Source: Selenomonadales bacterium (GTDB lineage Bacteria > Bacillota > Negativicutes > Selenomonadales > Selenomonadaceae). Taken from it: a stretch of 64,000 nt of DNA. Below are positions 43,535 through 52,625 of the stretch, piece by piece (within the stretch, counting starts at the first letter, position 1; each line of letters opens with the position of its first letter). Position numbers and translations under genes: made by a program. The stretch is from the NCBI GenBank assembly GCA_900769615.1, contig CAAGHH010000025.1:62001-126000 (forward strand), written 5' to 3'. Below the pieces are notes generated by a model. That model was not told where the DNA came from, searched no databases, and saw only the letters and a list, made by a program, of their open reading frames with translations.

Positions 43535-43951
43535 ATGAAACAAGAACAGGGATTAGTGCTGGCAGTAAATAATGGCATGGTCAAAGTAAGGGTGGGCCGT
43601 CATGCAAAATGTTCAGGCTGTGGTGCCTGTGCTGGCAGTGAGCAAATAGTCATTGAAGCAGTGAGCAAGCTCAAGGTAAAGCCAGGTCAGCGAGTGTGCT
43701 TTACCTTGAGGGACGAGAGTATGCTAAAAAGCGCTTTTGTGGTATTTATTATGCCGTTAATATTGACCGCAATAGGCGCAGGTCTGGGCTATCTGGTAGC
43801 TGATGGGATAGGAATTGGTAAAAATATCATTGTGGTTACAGGATGTGTAATATTTTTTTTGCTGTCGCTGGGGTTAATCAAGTTTTATGATCGCAAGGTC
43901 GGTGATAATAGGACTACGAAACCGGTTATCATAAAGATTTTAGCTGATTGA
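43535..43951 (+). CDS. rseC: RseC-family redox-associated membrane protein
   Basis: A 138-residue protein with an N-terminal soluble part containing the four-cysteine motif KCSGCGAC, then two membrane helices (AFVVFIMPLILTAIGAGLGYL and IIVVTGCVIFFLLSLGLI). This is the SoxR-reducing/RseC layout. RseC homologues commonly sit beside rnf genes and help reduce or mature redox proteins. It is 44 bases upstream of rnfC and most likely in the same operon; ribosome site TTAGGAG. Confidence 0.9.
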   Translation: MKQEQGLVLAVNNGMVKVRVGRHAKCSGCGACAGSEQIVIEAVSKLKVKPGQRVCFTLRDESMLKSAFVVFIMPLILTAIGAGLGYLVADGIGIGKNIIVVTGCVIFFLLSLGLIKFYDRKVGDNRTTKPVIIKILAD

Positions 43952-43998
43952 GTGTAGGTGTATGAACAGCTTTCAGGAAAGCTACGAGGTGAGTTTTG

Positions 43999-45348
43999 AT
44001 GTTTAAAAGTTTCCTTGGTGGTATTCATCCTTATGATGGAAAAGATTTAGCTAAGGATAAAGCTAGCGAAAAAATGCCATTACCAAAAGAATTAATCGTG
44101 CCTTTGAGTCAGCATATCGGTGCTCCGTGTGTGCCGGTTGTAAAAATAGGAGACATGGTAAAAAGAGGGCAGCTTATAGGAACAAGCCCCGCTTTTATGC
44201 ATGCTGATATTCATGCGCCAACCTCAGGCAAAGTGGTAAAAATAGAGGAACGGCCACATTCGGGTAAAATAATGGCAACGGCGGTGGTAATTGCGTGTGA
44301 CGGTGAAGACAAATGGGCAACTGATTTACCGCTGTTACGTGATTGGCAGGCAATGAGTCAGGCGGAGATTTTAACAGCTATTCAATCCGCTGGGATTGTT
44401 GGCATGGGCGGCGCAACTTTTCCGGCACATATAAAATTAAAACCTGCAAAGACGATTGACTGCTTAATCGTAAATGGAGCCGAGTGTGAGCCATATTTAA
44501 CGGCTGATTACCGGTTAATGCTAGAAGAACCCTTAAAAATCGTTAAGGGAATTAAAATTTTGCAAAAATTATTAGGTGTAACTAGAGCTGTAATAGGTAT
44601 TGAGGATAATAAGCCAGACGCAATAAGCACGTTGCAGGAATTTTGTGCTGATACTGGTATTGAGGTCGCAGCACTTAAAACTAAGTATCCACAAGGCGCC
44701 GAAAAGATGCTGATAAAAGTAATTACGGGAAGAGCAGTGCCGATGGGCAGACTGCCAATGGATGTTGGAGTAGTAGTGCAAAACGTTGGTACGGTAGCTG
44801 CGATAACTGATGCGGTAGTGCATGGACTGCCATTAACTGAACGCTTAACCACGGTGTCAGGTGATGCTATAGCAGAGCCTAAAAATTTATGGGTGCGTAT
44901 AGGTACTGCTTATCGTGATGTGATAGCTTATTGTGGCGGTTTTAAGGAAACACCGGATAAATTGCTGGCTGGCGGACCAATGATGGGAATGGCGCAATTT
45001 ACCGATGAAGTACCTGTCATGAAGGGAACTTCGGGCATATTAGCGTTAACTAAAAAAATTACGGAGCATGGACCGGAGATGAATTGTATCCGTTGCGGAC
45101 GCTGTGTAAAAGTTTGTCCGATGGGGCTGGTGCCAAGTATGCTTTCAATTTTAGCTAGCCGGCAGGACTTTAGCAAATGCCGGGATGATTATGGCTTGAT
45201 GAATTGTGTTGAATGTGGCAGCTGTACTTATGTCTGCCCAGCTAAACGTAATATTGTACAGTATATAAAAACGGCTAAAGATTGGGTGCGTGCAGCTATG
45301 GCTAAGGCGAAAGAGAGTGCGGACAAAAAAGAGGGGGTGGCAAAATAA
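43999..45348 (+). CDS. rnfC: Rnf complex subunit C (NADH/FMN and iron-sulfur subunit)
   Basis: A 449-residue NQRA/NuoF-like protein. HAPTSGKVVKIEERPHSGK is the barrel-sandwich segment; GIVGMGGATFPAHIKL is the nucleotide/FMN-binding Gly-rich loop; IVNGAECEPYLTADYRLM is typical. Two [4Fe-4S] motifs end it: CIRCGRCVKVCP and CVECGSCTYVCP. It handles the NADH side of the ferredoxin:NAD oxidoreductase. ATG 43999 is preferred over TTG 43996 given GAGGTGAG at 43986-43993. It overlaps rnfD by one base. Confidence 0.95.
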   Translation: MFKSFLGGIHPYDGKDLAKDKASEKMPLPKELIVPLSQHIGAPCVPVVKIGDMVKRGQLIGTSPAFMHADIHAPTSGKVVKIEERPHSGKIMATAVVIACDGEDKWATDLPLLRDWQAMSQAEILTAIQSAGIVGMGGATFPAHIKLKPAKTIDCLIVNGAECEPYLTADYRLMLEEPLKIVKGIKILQKLLGVTRAVIGIEDNKPDAISTLQEFCADTGIEVAALKTKYPQGAEKMLIKVITGRAVPMGRLPMDVGVVVQNVGTVAAITDAVVHGLPLTERLTTVSGDAIAEPKNLWVRIGTAYRDVIAYCGGFKETPDKLLAGGPMMGMAQFTDEVPVMKGTSGILALTKKITEHGPEMNCIRCGRCVKVCPMGLVPSMLSILASRQDFSKCRDDYGLMNCVECGSCTYVCPAKRNIVQYIKTAKDWVRAAMAKAKESADKKEGVAK

Positions 45349-46343
45349 TGGACGAAGCTAAGCATTTATTTACGATATCAGCTTCACCGCATATCCGCGA
45401 TAGCGAAACAATACCGCATATTATGTGGCAGGTTAATTTGGCCTTGTTGCCAGCAGCGGTATTTGCGGTTTGGTGGTTTGGCCTGACGGCACTTATAAAT
45501 ATGCTGACGGGAATTGTTTTTGCTGTTGGAGCCGAATATAGCTGGCAAAAGGCGATGCATAAACCCGTGACGGCTTTTGATGGCAGTGCCTGTATAACGG
45601 GGCTATTGCTGGCAATGTCGATGTCGCCAATTTTGCCACCGTATATGGTAGCGATAGGTTCAGTTTTAGCTATAATTGTGGCTAAGCAGTCGATGGGAGG
45701 ATTAGGTTTTAATATATTTAATCCGGCGCATATTGGACGGGCAGCGCTTATGGTATCGTGGCCCGTGGCGATGACGACTTGGACGAAAATTCAGGACTTT
45801 TCGTCACTTCCTGGCGTTGATGTTATGACAAGCGCAACGCCGCTGAATATCCTTAAGCAGCAGGGTTATGATGCCCTTATCAGCACTTTTGGCAGTCAAT
45901 CGGGGCTTTATTGGAGTATGTTTATAGGTACGCGCAACGGTTCGTTAGGTGAAACTAGTACAGTTTTGCTATTATTAGGGGGACTTTATCTTATTTGGCG
46001 TGGTTATATTAATTGGGTAGTGCCAGCAGCAATGATTTTGACCGTTGGCTTGCTGACTTGGATTTTTGGACCAGCTGGCTTATTTACCGGTGATCCGTTA
46101 TTTCATATGATGGCGGGCGGACTTATTTTAGGCGCGTTTTTTATGGCCACTGATATGGTTACGATACCTATAACTATTACAGGACAAATAATATTTGCCG
46201 TTGGTGCAGGAGCAATTACCGTTTTAATCAGACTGGCAGGCGGTTATCCTGAGGGGGTATGCTATTCGCTGCTTTTGATGAATGCAGTAACACCGCTTAT
46301 TGATCGTTTTGTAAAGCCGGATATTTTTGGGCAGGAGGGCTAA
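45348..46343 (+). CDS. rnfD: Rnf complex subunit D
   Basis: A 331-residue membrane protein with about nine helices. The covalent FMN site is Thr164 in TSATPLN; SPHIRDSETIPHIMW opens the protein as in other RnfD, and NIFNPAHIGRAALM and ATDMVTIP are conserved loops. It forms part of the ion-translocating membrane core. It is followed after three bases by rnfG. Confidence 0.95.
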   Translation: MDEAKHLFTISASPHIRDSETIPHIMWQVNLALLPAAVFAVWWFGLTALINMLTGIVFAVGAEYSWQKAMHKPVTAFDGSACITGLLLAMSMSPILPPYMVAIGSVLAIIVAKQSMGGLGFNIFNPAHIGRAALMVSWPVAMTTWTKIQDFSSLPGVDVMTSATPLNILKQQGYDALISTFGSQSGLYWSMFIGTRNGSLGETSTVLLLLGGLYLIWRGYINWVVPAAMILTVGLLTWIFGPAGLFTGDPLFHMMAGGLILGAFFMATDMVTIPITITGQIIFAVGAGAITVLIRLAGGYPEGVCYSLLLMNAVTPLIDRFVKPDIFGQEG

Positions 46344-46346
46344 AGA

Positions 46347-46901
46347 ATGACTGGAGACAATAAACATTCAGTTTTTAAAATAGCTGCGAATCTAGCGGCA
46401 GCCTGTCTGGTTTCAGGAATAGTTATTGGTGCGGTTTATTATGTAACGGCACCAGTAGCGGCCCAAAAGGCGGAAATTATGCAACAAGAATCCATGAAGG
46501 CTTTAGTAAAGGATGCTGATTCATTTACGGAAGTTAGTGGTCATGCCGGCTGGTTTGCGGCTAAAAAGGCCGGCAAAATAAAAGCCTATATCGTACCTAG
46601 TGAAACTAAAGGTTATGGTGGCAGGATAAAACTTTTGGTAGCGGTTACTGCCGATGCCAGGGCTATTGATTATACTATTTTGGAGCATAATGAAACTCCA
46701 GGTCTAGGCGACAAGGCTTCAAAAATTGATTTTCGGCAGCAATTTGTCGGTAAAGGCAGCGAAAATTTGCAAGTAGTAAAGGATAAAAGCAATACCGAAG
46801 CTATTCAGGCAATGACGGGAGCGACTATTTCCTCACGCGCTGTGACCAAGGGGGTTAAGCAGGCCGTTGATGCGGTAGCCGAACTTACGGGAGGGAAATA
46901 A
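46347..46901 (+). CDS. rnfG: Rnf complex subunit G (covalent FMN)
   Basis: A 184-residue protein with one N-terminal membrane helix (NLAAACLVSGIVIGAVYYV) and an extracytoplasmic FMN-binding domain. The flavinylation motif TGATISS has its acceptor Thr at residue 160. The GYGGRIKLLVAV and HNETPGLGDK segments are typical. It passes electrons between the membrane flavin of RnfD and the periplasmic side. One base separates it from rnfE. Confidence 0.95.
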   Translation: MTGDNKHSVFKIAANLAAACLVSGIVIGAVYYVTAPVAAQKAEIMQQESMKALVKDADSFTEVSGHAGWFAAKKAGKIKAYIVPSETKGYGGRIKLLVAVTADARAIDYTILEHNETPGLGDKASKIDFRQQFVGKGSENLQVVKDKSNTEAIQAMTGATISSRAVTKGVKQAVDAVAELTGGK

Positions 46902-46902
46902 C

Positions 46903-47547
46903 ATGAAAGAGTTATGGCAAATCTTTAGTAAGGGGCTTATTGCCGAAAATCCGATATTTATTTTGGCGTTATCACTCTGCCCAGCTTTGGCGGTGACAAC
47001 TAGTGTAATTAATGGTCTGACGATGGGACTTACGGTTACGTTTGTTATAACAACTAACAATGTAGTGGTTTCATTAGTTCGTAATTTAGTAAATCCGAAG
47101 GTCCGTGTTCCCGTGTATATAACGTCGATAGCAACGATAGTTACGGTCGCCCAGCTTATTTTACAGGCGTATTTTCCAGAGCTTTATAAGGCATTGGGCA
47201 TTTATTTAGCGCTGGTAGTAGTATTCGCTATTATATTGGCGCGAGCTGAAGTATTTGCTTCAAAAAACAGTGTGATAAAATCGTTTTGTGATGGCTTTGG
47301 TATGGGCTGTGGTTTTACGCTGGCAATGCTTATAATATCTTGTATCAGAGAGCTTATCGGAGCAGGAACTATTGCCGGTGTGCCGGTCTTTGGTGCTGGC
47401 TATGACCCGATGCTGATGATGGTTTTGCCACCAGGAGCATTTATTTTAATTGGTTATTTAGTAGCGGCCACGAAAACCTGGAATACAAACCAGGAACGAA
47501 AAGCTCGCCTGCGGGAACTAAAGGCAAAGAAAGGGGCTGAAAACTGA
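46903..47547 (+). CDS. rnfE: Rnf complex subunit E
   Basis: A 214-residue membrane protein with six helices. NPIFILALSLCPALAVTTSV contains the conserved Cys of the RnfA/RnfE pair that binds an iron-sulfur centre across the membrane, and NGLTMGLTVTFV, CGFTLAMLIISCIRELIGAG are conserved. Sister of RnfA with inverted topology. It shares one base with rnfA. Confidence 0.94.
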   Translation: MKELWQIFSKGLIAENPIFILALSLCPALAVTTSVINGLTMGLTVTFVITTNNVVVSLVRNLVNPKVRVPVYITSIATIVTVAQLILQAYFPELYKALGIYLALVVVFAIILARAEVFASKNSVIKSFCDGFGMGCGFTLAMLIISCIRELIGAGTIAGVPVFGAGYDPMLMMVLPPGAFILIGYLVAATKTWNTNQERKARLRELKAKKGAEN

Positions 47548-48122
47548 TGGCTGAATATTTGACCTTGTTTATCGGGGCGGTAATTGTAAACAATTTTGTG
47601 CTGACGAAATTTTTGGGCTTGTGTATATTTTTTGGTATATCCAAGAGCTTTAGTGCTTCGGTGGGCATGGGTATGGCGGTAACCTCTGTAATGACGATGA
47701 GCTCGATCCTTGCCTGGCTGGTGTATTTTTTTATTTTACAGCCATTAGGACTTACTTTTTTAACAACGATTGTCTTTGTTATTCTGACGGCTAGCTTTGT
47801 GCAATTGCTGGAGCTGGTAATTCGCAAACAGGCACCGGCGCTTTACAATATGTGGGGCATTTATCTTTTGCTGATAGCTACTAATTGTATTGTGCTGGCG
47901 GTACCACTGCTCAATGTAGAGAACAATTACAGTTTTTTGAAGAGTATAGTTTTTGCTATTGGTTCAGGGTTAGGTTTTGCAGTAGCGATTATTCTTATGG
48001 CTAGTTTGCGGGAAAAGCTGGCTTATGCCGATGTGCCTAAGCCCTTGCAAGGTATTGGAATAGCGTTTATTTTAGCTGGGATGCTCTCATTAGCTTTCTT
48101 GGGCTTTTCCGGTATGCTTTAA
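47547..48122 (+). CDS. rnfA: Rnf complex subunit A
   Basis: A 191-residue six-helix membrane protein. FIGAVIVNNFVLTKFLGLC carries the conserved NNFVL and Cys, and YLLLIATNCIVLAVPLLN the second Cys. Together with RnfE it forms the ion channel and embedded iron-sulfur site. The C-terminal GIAFILAGMLSLAFLGFSGM is typical. Confidence 0.95.
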   Translation: MAEYLTLFIGAVIVNNFVLTKFLGLCIFFGISKSFSASVGMGMAVTSVMTMSSILAWLVYFFILQPLGLTFLTTIVFVILTASFVQLLELVIRKQAPALYNMWGIYLLLIATNCIVLAVPLLNVENNYSFLKSIVFAIGSGLGFAVAIILMASLREKLAYADVPKPLQGIGIAFILAGMLSLAFLGFSGML

Positions 48123-48137
48123 GCGGAGGACAGTGTG

Positions 48138-48974
48138 ATGATTAATACAGCTTTAGCCATAATAGTCGTTTTAGTTGGTATCGGAACCTTTTTTGGGATA
48201 GTGCTGGCATTAGCGGATAAAAAATTTGCTATGGAAGAAAACCCTTTGATAAAAGAAGTAGAGGAAGTTTTACCGAAGGGGCAATGTGGTGCCTGCGGTT
48301 ATGCTGGCTGCGCTAAATATGCTGAGGCAGTCGTGGAAAAACCGGAGGTACCGCCCAATCTTTGTATTCCCGGGAAGAAAGCAGTGGCGGAAAAAGTGGC
48401 TGAGCTTACCGGTAAAAAAGCGGCAGCGACGGAGCCGCAATATGCGCAGTTAAAATGCCGGGGGACAAAGACAGCTGCCATTATGGCAGCTAATTATCGA
48501 GGTATCTCTGATTGTGCGGCGGCTAAATTAATTCAGGGCGGGCCTAAGGCATGTAAATATGGCTGTTTAGGTTTTGGTAATTGCGTACGTGCCTGCCCAT
48601 TTGGTGCTATTACAATGGGGGCTGATTGGCTGCCCGCAATAGATAAGGATATCTGTACAGGCTGTGGCAAATGCGTCACGACTTGTCCCCAAAGTTTACT
48701 TGTATTACAAAGTTTGAAAGCGCCAGTGCAGGTCGTTTGCAGCTCACATGATAAAGCCCCGGTGGCGCGCCAAGCATGTAAAAATGCCTGCTTAGGCTGT
48801 GGCTTGTGTGTGAGAAATTGTTCTAATGGTGCTATAAAAATTGATAAATTTGTGGCAGTAATCGACAGCAGCAAGTGCTTAAATTGTACTGACACAGCTT
48901 GCCTTAGTAAATGCCCTACTGGCGCAATAAAGGCACTTTTAGCAGCTGAAAACTTAACGCAGGCGGTTTCATGA
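48138..48974 (+). CDS. rnfB: Rnf complex subunit B (ferredoxin-like electron entry)
   Basis: A 278-residue protein with one N-terminal helix, the Fe-S domain LPKGQCGACGYAGCAKYAEAV, then several [4Fe-4S] ferredoxin motifs (CKYGCLGFGNCVRACP, CTGCGKCVTTCP, CLGCGLCVRNC, CLNCTDTACLSKCP). It is longer than the short proteobacterial RnfB and resembles the clostridial type. It receives electrons from reduced ferredoxin. The ATG at 48138 is spaced well from GCGGAGGA (48123-48130); GTG 48135 is an alternative. Gene order C-D-G-E-A-B is the usual Firmicute order. Confidence 0.95.
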   Translation: MINTALAIIVVLVGIGTFFGIVLALADKKFAMEENPLIKEVEEVLPKGQCGACGYAGCAKYAEAVVEKPEVPPNLCIPGKKAVAEKVAELTGKKAAATEPQYAQLKCRGTKTAAIMAANYRGISDCAAAKLIQGGPKACKYGCLGFGNCVRACPFGAITMGADWLPAIDKDICTGCGKCVTTCPQSLLVLQSLKAPVQVVCSSHDKAPVARQACKNACLGCGLCVRNCSNGAIKIDKFVAVIDSSKCLNCTDTACLSKCPTGAIKALLAAENLTQAVS

Positions 48975-49021
48975 TGAATGAAGTATACTAAGATATTATT
49001 GATTCGCCAAATTTCTCCAGA

Positions 49022-49054
49022 AAAAAGTCTGAATGTAACGTTCAGGCTTTTTTT
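49022..49054 (+). terminator. Terminator of the rnf operon
   Basis: A 12-bp stem (49022-49033 with 49041-49052, one G-T pair), seven-base loop and T run. Confidence 0.85.
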
Positions 49055-49055
49055 A

Positions 49056-49107
49056 TGAAAACTTTTCCAAAAGCCGAAAACAATAGCCAAGCTGATTTAT
49101 CTATAAT
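49056..49107 (+). promoter_or_regulatory. Operator and promoter of the glycosidase-aldolase-kinase operon
   Basis: TGAAAACTTTTCCA (49056-49069) is an imperfect palindrome, one position away from a cre (CcpA) consensus; TATAAT lies at 49102-49107. The GAAAAC half begins exactly 45 bp before TATAAT, the same as at the lacABFG promoter (61519 to 61564). The -35 position is a non-consensus AACAAT in this promoter and AACAAA in the other. This suggests one shared regulator, CcpA or RpiR. Confidence 0.55.
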
Positions 49108-49136
49108 GAAAAATGTGGAAAGGAGATGGGACGCGC

Positions 49137-50597
49137 ATGATAAGAACCCTGCCAAAGGATTTTTGTTTGGGAGCAGCAACGGCTGCTTATCAAGTTGAGG
49201 GAGCAACTAATGCTGATGGTCGCGAGCCATGTGTTTGGGATAAATGGCTGAAAAGACCAGGCAGCACTTTTGATGGTGATAAAGCCAGTGACTTTTATGA
49301 ACATTATCAAAAAGATATTGAGCGTTGTCAGCAGTACAATATAAAAATGCTCAGTATCTCGTTTGCCTGGACGCGGATAATGCAGCCGGGCGGTTCAGTT
49401 AATGAAGCTGGTTTACGTTTTTATGACAACGTAATAGATGCTTGCTTGCAAAATCAGGTAGAGCCTTTTGTAGCGCTGTATCATTTTGATATGCCACTGC
49501 ATTTATATGAAAAAGGCGGCTGGTTATCGCCAGTTACTACGAGGGAATATCTGCAATATGTTAAAATTTGTTTCCAGCATTTTGGCAGTCGGGTGAAGCA
49601 TTGGATTACGATGAAAGACCCAGTGCTTTTATCGCGCAATCAGTATATTACGGGTGTGTTTCCACCAAATAGATGTGGCGACTTTGCGAAGGCTGTTCAA
49701 GCAGTTCATAAAATGCTGGTGGCACATAGCAAAGCGGTCTTATGTTACGGCAGCATGAATTTTGAGGGCGAAATAGGAATTGTTCATCGGGCAGAGCCTA
49801 TTTATCCAGTAGCTGATTTAGCTATTAATGAGCAAGCAGCATTGCTTGATAATGCCTATAATAACCGCATGGTGCTGGATGCTGTTTTAAAAGGCAAGTA
49901 TTCAGAAAATACGATGAAACTATTAAATAGCATTTTGGTGCAGGCAAATGAAAGCTTTGCGCCAGCTGCTGAGGAGCTGTCTGTGTTGCAGGAAGCTTCA
50001 GCGCAACTTGATTTTTTAGGTGTAAATTATTATTCCAGTCATTTTTGTGAAGCTTATAGTGGTGCTAATGAAGTACATTTAAATGATGATGGGCAAAGAG
50101 GGACAGCTAGTTGTAATTTGACAGGTGTCAGCCGCCGGCTTAAGCGTGACGATGTGCCGACAACGGATTGGGATTGGTCGATATTTCCGCATGGACTTTA
50201 TGATGTGCTGATGCATATTAAAGAAGAATATCCCGCCAAGCCAATTTATATAACAGAAATAGGTTTGGGACTTAAAGAAACGTTAGTCAATAATACTGTT
50301 GATGATGATGATAGAATTGACTATTTACGGCAGCATTTAGATGCTGTTTTGGATGCGGTGGAAGATGGAGTTAAGGTCAGAGGCTGTTTTATCTGGTCAC
50401 TTATTGATGCAATGAGCTGGACGAGCGGTTATGACAAACGGTATGGTCTTTTTTATGTCGATTATGCAACACAAAAGCGTTATCCGAAAAAGAGCGTCAA
50501 ATGGTTGTGTGATTTAGCAAGGAGCCGGATTATGTTGACACTTAATGGTTTCCAATTCGGTGAGAATCAAATTAATACAGAGGCTGAATCGGGATAA
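49137..50597 (+). CDS. Family 1 glycosidase, 6-phospho-beta-galactosidase-like, with changed acid/base residue
   Basis: A 486-residue GH1 protein close in plan to LacG. FCLGAATAAYQVEGA opens the barrel, the nucleophile is Glu374 in YITEIG, and SGYDKRYGLFYVDY near residue 430 is the 6-phosphate-binding loop of phospho-glycosidases. The acid/base motif TxNEP reads TMKDP, so the catalytic Glu is Asp161 (the partner LacG at 62959 has a normal TFNEP, Glu162). Activity may be low, altered, or lost. ATG 49137 is used because it places AAGGAGATG upstream; an earlier Met at 49113 precedes the ribosome site. First gene of an operon with aldolase and kinase. Confidence 0.88.
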   Translation: MIRTLPKDFCLGAATAAYQVEGATNADGREPCVWDKWLKRPGSTFDGDKASDFYEHYQKDIERCQQYNIKMLSISFAWTRIMQPGGSVNEAGLRFYDNVIDACLQNQVEPFVALYHFDMPLHLYEKGGWLSPVTTREYLQYVKICFQHFGSRVKHWITMKDPVLLSRNQYITGVFPPNRCGDFAKAVQAVHKMLVAHSKAVLCYGSMNFEGEIGIVHRAEPIYPVADLAINEQAALLDNAYNNRMVLDAVLKGKYSENTMKLLNSILVQANESFAPAAEELSVLQEASAQLDFLGVNYYSSHFCEAYSGANEVHLNDDGQRGTASCNLTGVSRRLKRDDVPTTDWDWSIFPHGLYDVLMHIKEEYPAKPIYITEIGLGLKETLVNNTVDDDDRIDYLRQHLDAVLDAVEDGVKVRGCFIWSLIDAMSWTSGYDKRYGLFYVDYATQKRYPKKSVKWLCDLARSRIMLTLNGFQFGENQINTEAESG

Positions 50598-50651
50598 CCC
50601 GAATTTAGATAAATGAAGTTTTTAGCTTAAATTAAAAGGAGCAGATTTATC

Positions 50652-51506
50652 ATGAAATTACATAATACTAACGCAATGCTTAAAGACGCACAGGCAAATC
50701 ATTATGCAGTACCAGCCTTTAATATTCATAATCTCGAAACGTTGCAGGTTGTAGTAGAGACTTGTGATGAAATGCGTTCGCCGGTTATTTTAGCAGCAAC
50801 ACCGTCAACCGTTCGCTATGCTGATAAAGATTATTTGGTAGCCCTTACGGGTGCAGCTATGGAAAAATATGATATTCCAATGTCATTCCATCTTGATCAT
50901 CATGAGGATGTAGCTGAAATTGAATCTACGATTGCTGCTGGCTGCCGCAGTGTTATGATTGATGCATCCCGTCTGCCGTATGAAGAAAATGTAGCCAAGG
51001 TTAAAAAGGTTGTAGCGTTTGCTCATACCTGTGGCGCTTCGGTAGAAGCTGAACTTGGCAAATTGGTTGGTCAAGAAGATGATTTGGTAGTTGATGATGC
51101 TGACAGCGCTTATACTAACCCTGCTGATGCAGTACGCTATGTAGCTGATACGGGGATTGATAGTCTGGCAGTAGCTATTGGCACAGCGCATGGTCTTTAC
51201 AAAGGCACGCCAAAGCTAGATTTTGATCGCCTGACTGAAATTCGCAGCTTGGTTGATATTCCCTTGGTATTACATGGGGCATCGGATGTACCGGACGAGC
51301 TGGTAAAAAAAGCGATTTCATTAGGTATTTGCAAAGTAAATGTCGCAACTGACCTGAAGATTCCATTCTCGGATGCGGTTAAGAAATTCTTCCTTGAGCA
51401 TCCGGAAGCTAACGATCCGCGCAAATATATGACACCGGGCAAAGAAGCGATGAAAGCAGTGGTAAAACATAAAATCGAAGTTTGCGGCAGTCAGAACCGT
51501 TACTGA
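50652..51506 (+). CDS. Class II aldolase, tagatose-bisphosphate type (KbaY/GatY-like)
   Basis: A 284-residue zinc-dependent aldolase. PAFNIHNLETLQVVVE, HLDHHEDV (zinc His and catalytic Asp), SVMIDASRLPYEENV, VEAELGKLVGQED and LVLHGASDVPDE are all class II fructose/tagatose-bisphosphate aldolase motifs. In the lactose context it should split tagatose 1,6-bisphosphate to dihydroxyacetone phosphate and glyceraldehyde 3-phosphate, replacing the class I LacD of other Firmicutes. A role on fructose bisphosphate cannot be excluded. Ribosome site AAAGGAGCAG precedes ATG 50652. Confidence 0.88.
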   Translation: MKLHNTNAMLKDAQANHYAVPAFNIHNLETLQVVVETCDEMRSPVILAATPSTVRYADKDYLVALTGAAMEKYDIPMSFHLDHHEDVAEIESTIAAGCRSVMIDASRLPYEENVAKVKKVVAFAHTCGASVEAELGKLVGQEDDLVVDDADSAYTNPADAVRYVADTGIDSLAVAIGTAHGLYKGTPKLDFDRLTEIRSLVDIPLVLHGASDVPDELVKKAISLGICKVNVATDLKIPFSDAVKKFFLEHPEANDPRKYMTPGKEAMKAVVKHKIEVCGSQNRY

Positions 51507-51522
51507 GATGCGGAGAAGTGCT

Positions 51523-52452
51523 ATGATATTAGTTTTGAATCTGAATGCATCAGTTGACAAGCGTTACCAGCTAGCTGAACTAAATAAGGGTGAGGTTATG
51601 CGAGCGCAGTCAGTCGATAATACGCCTGGTGGCAAGGGACTTCATGTTGCCAATGTTACGACGATTATGGGCGAAAACACCATTGCAACAGGACTTTTGG
51701 GCGGTAAAGCTGGTGAATTTATTGCCGATAAAATAAAAGATTATGGTATTCGTGGTGATTTTGTAAGTATTGCGGGTGAAACCCGTTCTTGCTTGGCGAT
51801 TCTTACCGCCGATGGTGCGCAGACTGAAATTTTAGAGCCAGGACCTATGGTAAGCGCAGCTGAGTTAAAGGAATTTCAGCAAAAATATACGGAGCTTTTA
51901 AACAGGTCCGAGGTAGTAGTAGCTTCTGGCAGCGTGCCACAGGGCGTGCCCAAGGATTTTTATGCAAGTCTTATTTGTGAGGCTAAAGCAGCTGGACGCA
52001 AATTTTTATTAGATACCAGTGGCGAATTGTTAGCTAATGGTATTAAAGCTCAGCCATATTTTATTAAGCCGAATAAAGATGAAATACAGGCCCTTACGGG
52101 GCATAAAGTGGAAACAGAGACCGAGGTTATAAAAGAAGTGCAGAACTTCTTGCAGGCAGGTATTGGGCTGGCGGTAGTGTCATTAGGGGCTAAAGGCTCA
52201 ATAGCTGGCATTGCTGGACATATTTATCGGGTTGAAGTTCCAAGGATTGAGTGCAAGAATCCAGTAGGTTCCGGTGATTCCTATGTTGCGGGGATAGCTG
52301 TTGGTATTGCTCGCAATTTAAATACTGAGGACATATTAAAATTAGGAGCGGCTTGTGGTACGGCTAATGCGATGGAAGAAGAAAGTGGTTTTGTCCGCAG
52401 AGAAAGGGTAGAAGCACTTTTGCCGAAGATAAAAATAACTCAAATTGCATAA
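51523..52452 (+). CDS. lacC: Tagatose-6-phosphate kinase / 1-phosphofructokinase (LacC family)
   Basis: A 309-residue PfkB-family kinase. ILVLNLNASVDKRYQL opens it, TPGGKGLHVANV is the substrate loop, PGPMVS and ASGSVPQG are present, and NPVGSGDSYVAG is the catalytic GSGDS site. In context it phosphorylates tagatose 6-phosphate to the 1,6-bisphosphate used by the adjacent aldolase. The related FruK has the same signatures, so fructose 1-phosphate is an alternative. ATG 51523 follows GGAGAAGTG; an ATG at 51508 in the same frame overlaps the aldolase end. Confidence 0.82.
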   Translation: MILVLNLNASVDKRYQLAELNKGEVMRAQSVDNTPGGKGLHVANVTTIMGENTIATGLLGGKAGEFIADKIKDYGIRGDFVSIAGETRSCLAILTADGAQTEILEPGPMVSAAELKEFQQKYTELLNRSEVVVASGSVPQGVPKDFYASLICEAKAAGRKFLLDTSGELLANGIKAQPYFIKPNKDEIQALTGHKVETETEVIKEVQNFLQAGIGLAVVSLGAKGSIAGIAGHIYRVEVPRIECKNPVGSGDSYVAGIAVGIARNLNTEDILKLGAACGTANAMEEESGFVRRERVEALLPKIKITQIA

Positions 52453-52463
52453 TTGATTTTTGC

Positions 52464-52512
52464 AACAGTTTGTAAATATGATTAATCATCATTTTTACAA
52501 ACTGTTTTTTTT
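52464..52512 (+). terminator. Terminator of the aldolase-kinase operon
   Basis: A 13-bp perfect stem (52464-52476 with 52494-52506), seventeen-base loop and T run to 52512. Confidence 0.85.
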
Positions 52513-52544
52513 AAGTGAATGAATTTTTTAGTCAAGTAGGACTT

Positions 52545-52574
52545 TTGACTTTTTTAGGGAATATATTGTATAAA
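52545..52574 (+). promoter_or_regulatory. Promoter of the chemotaxis operon
   Basis: TTGACT at 52545-52550 and TATAAA at 52569-52574, 18 bases apart. This is sigma-70-like; no sigma-28 (flagellar) consensus was seen. Confidence 0.55.
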
Positions 52575-52625
52575 AAGAATTATTTTTTGGGAATTTTTTG
52601 GTAAAATCTGTAAGGGGGGATACAG

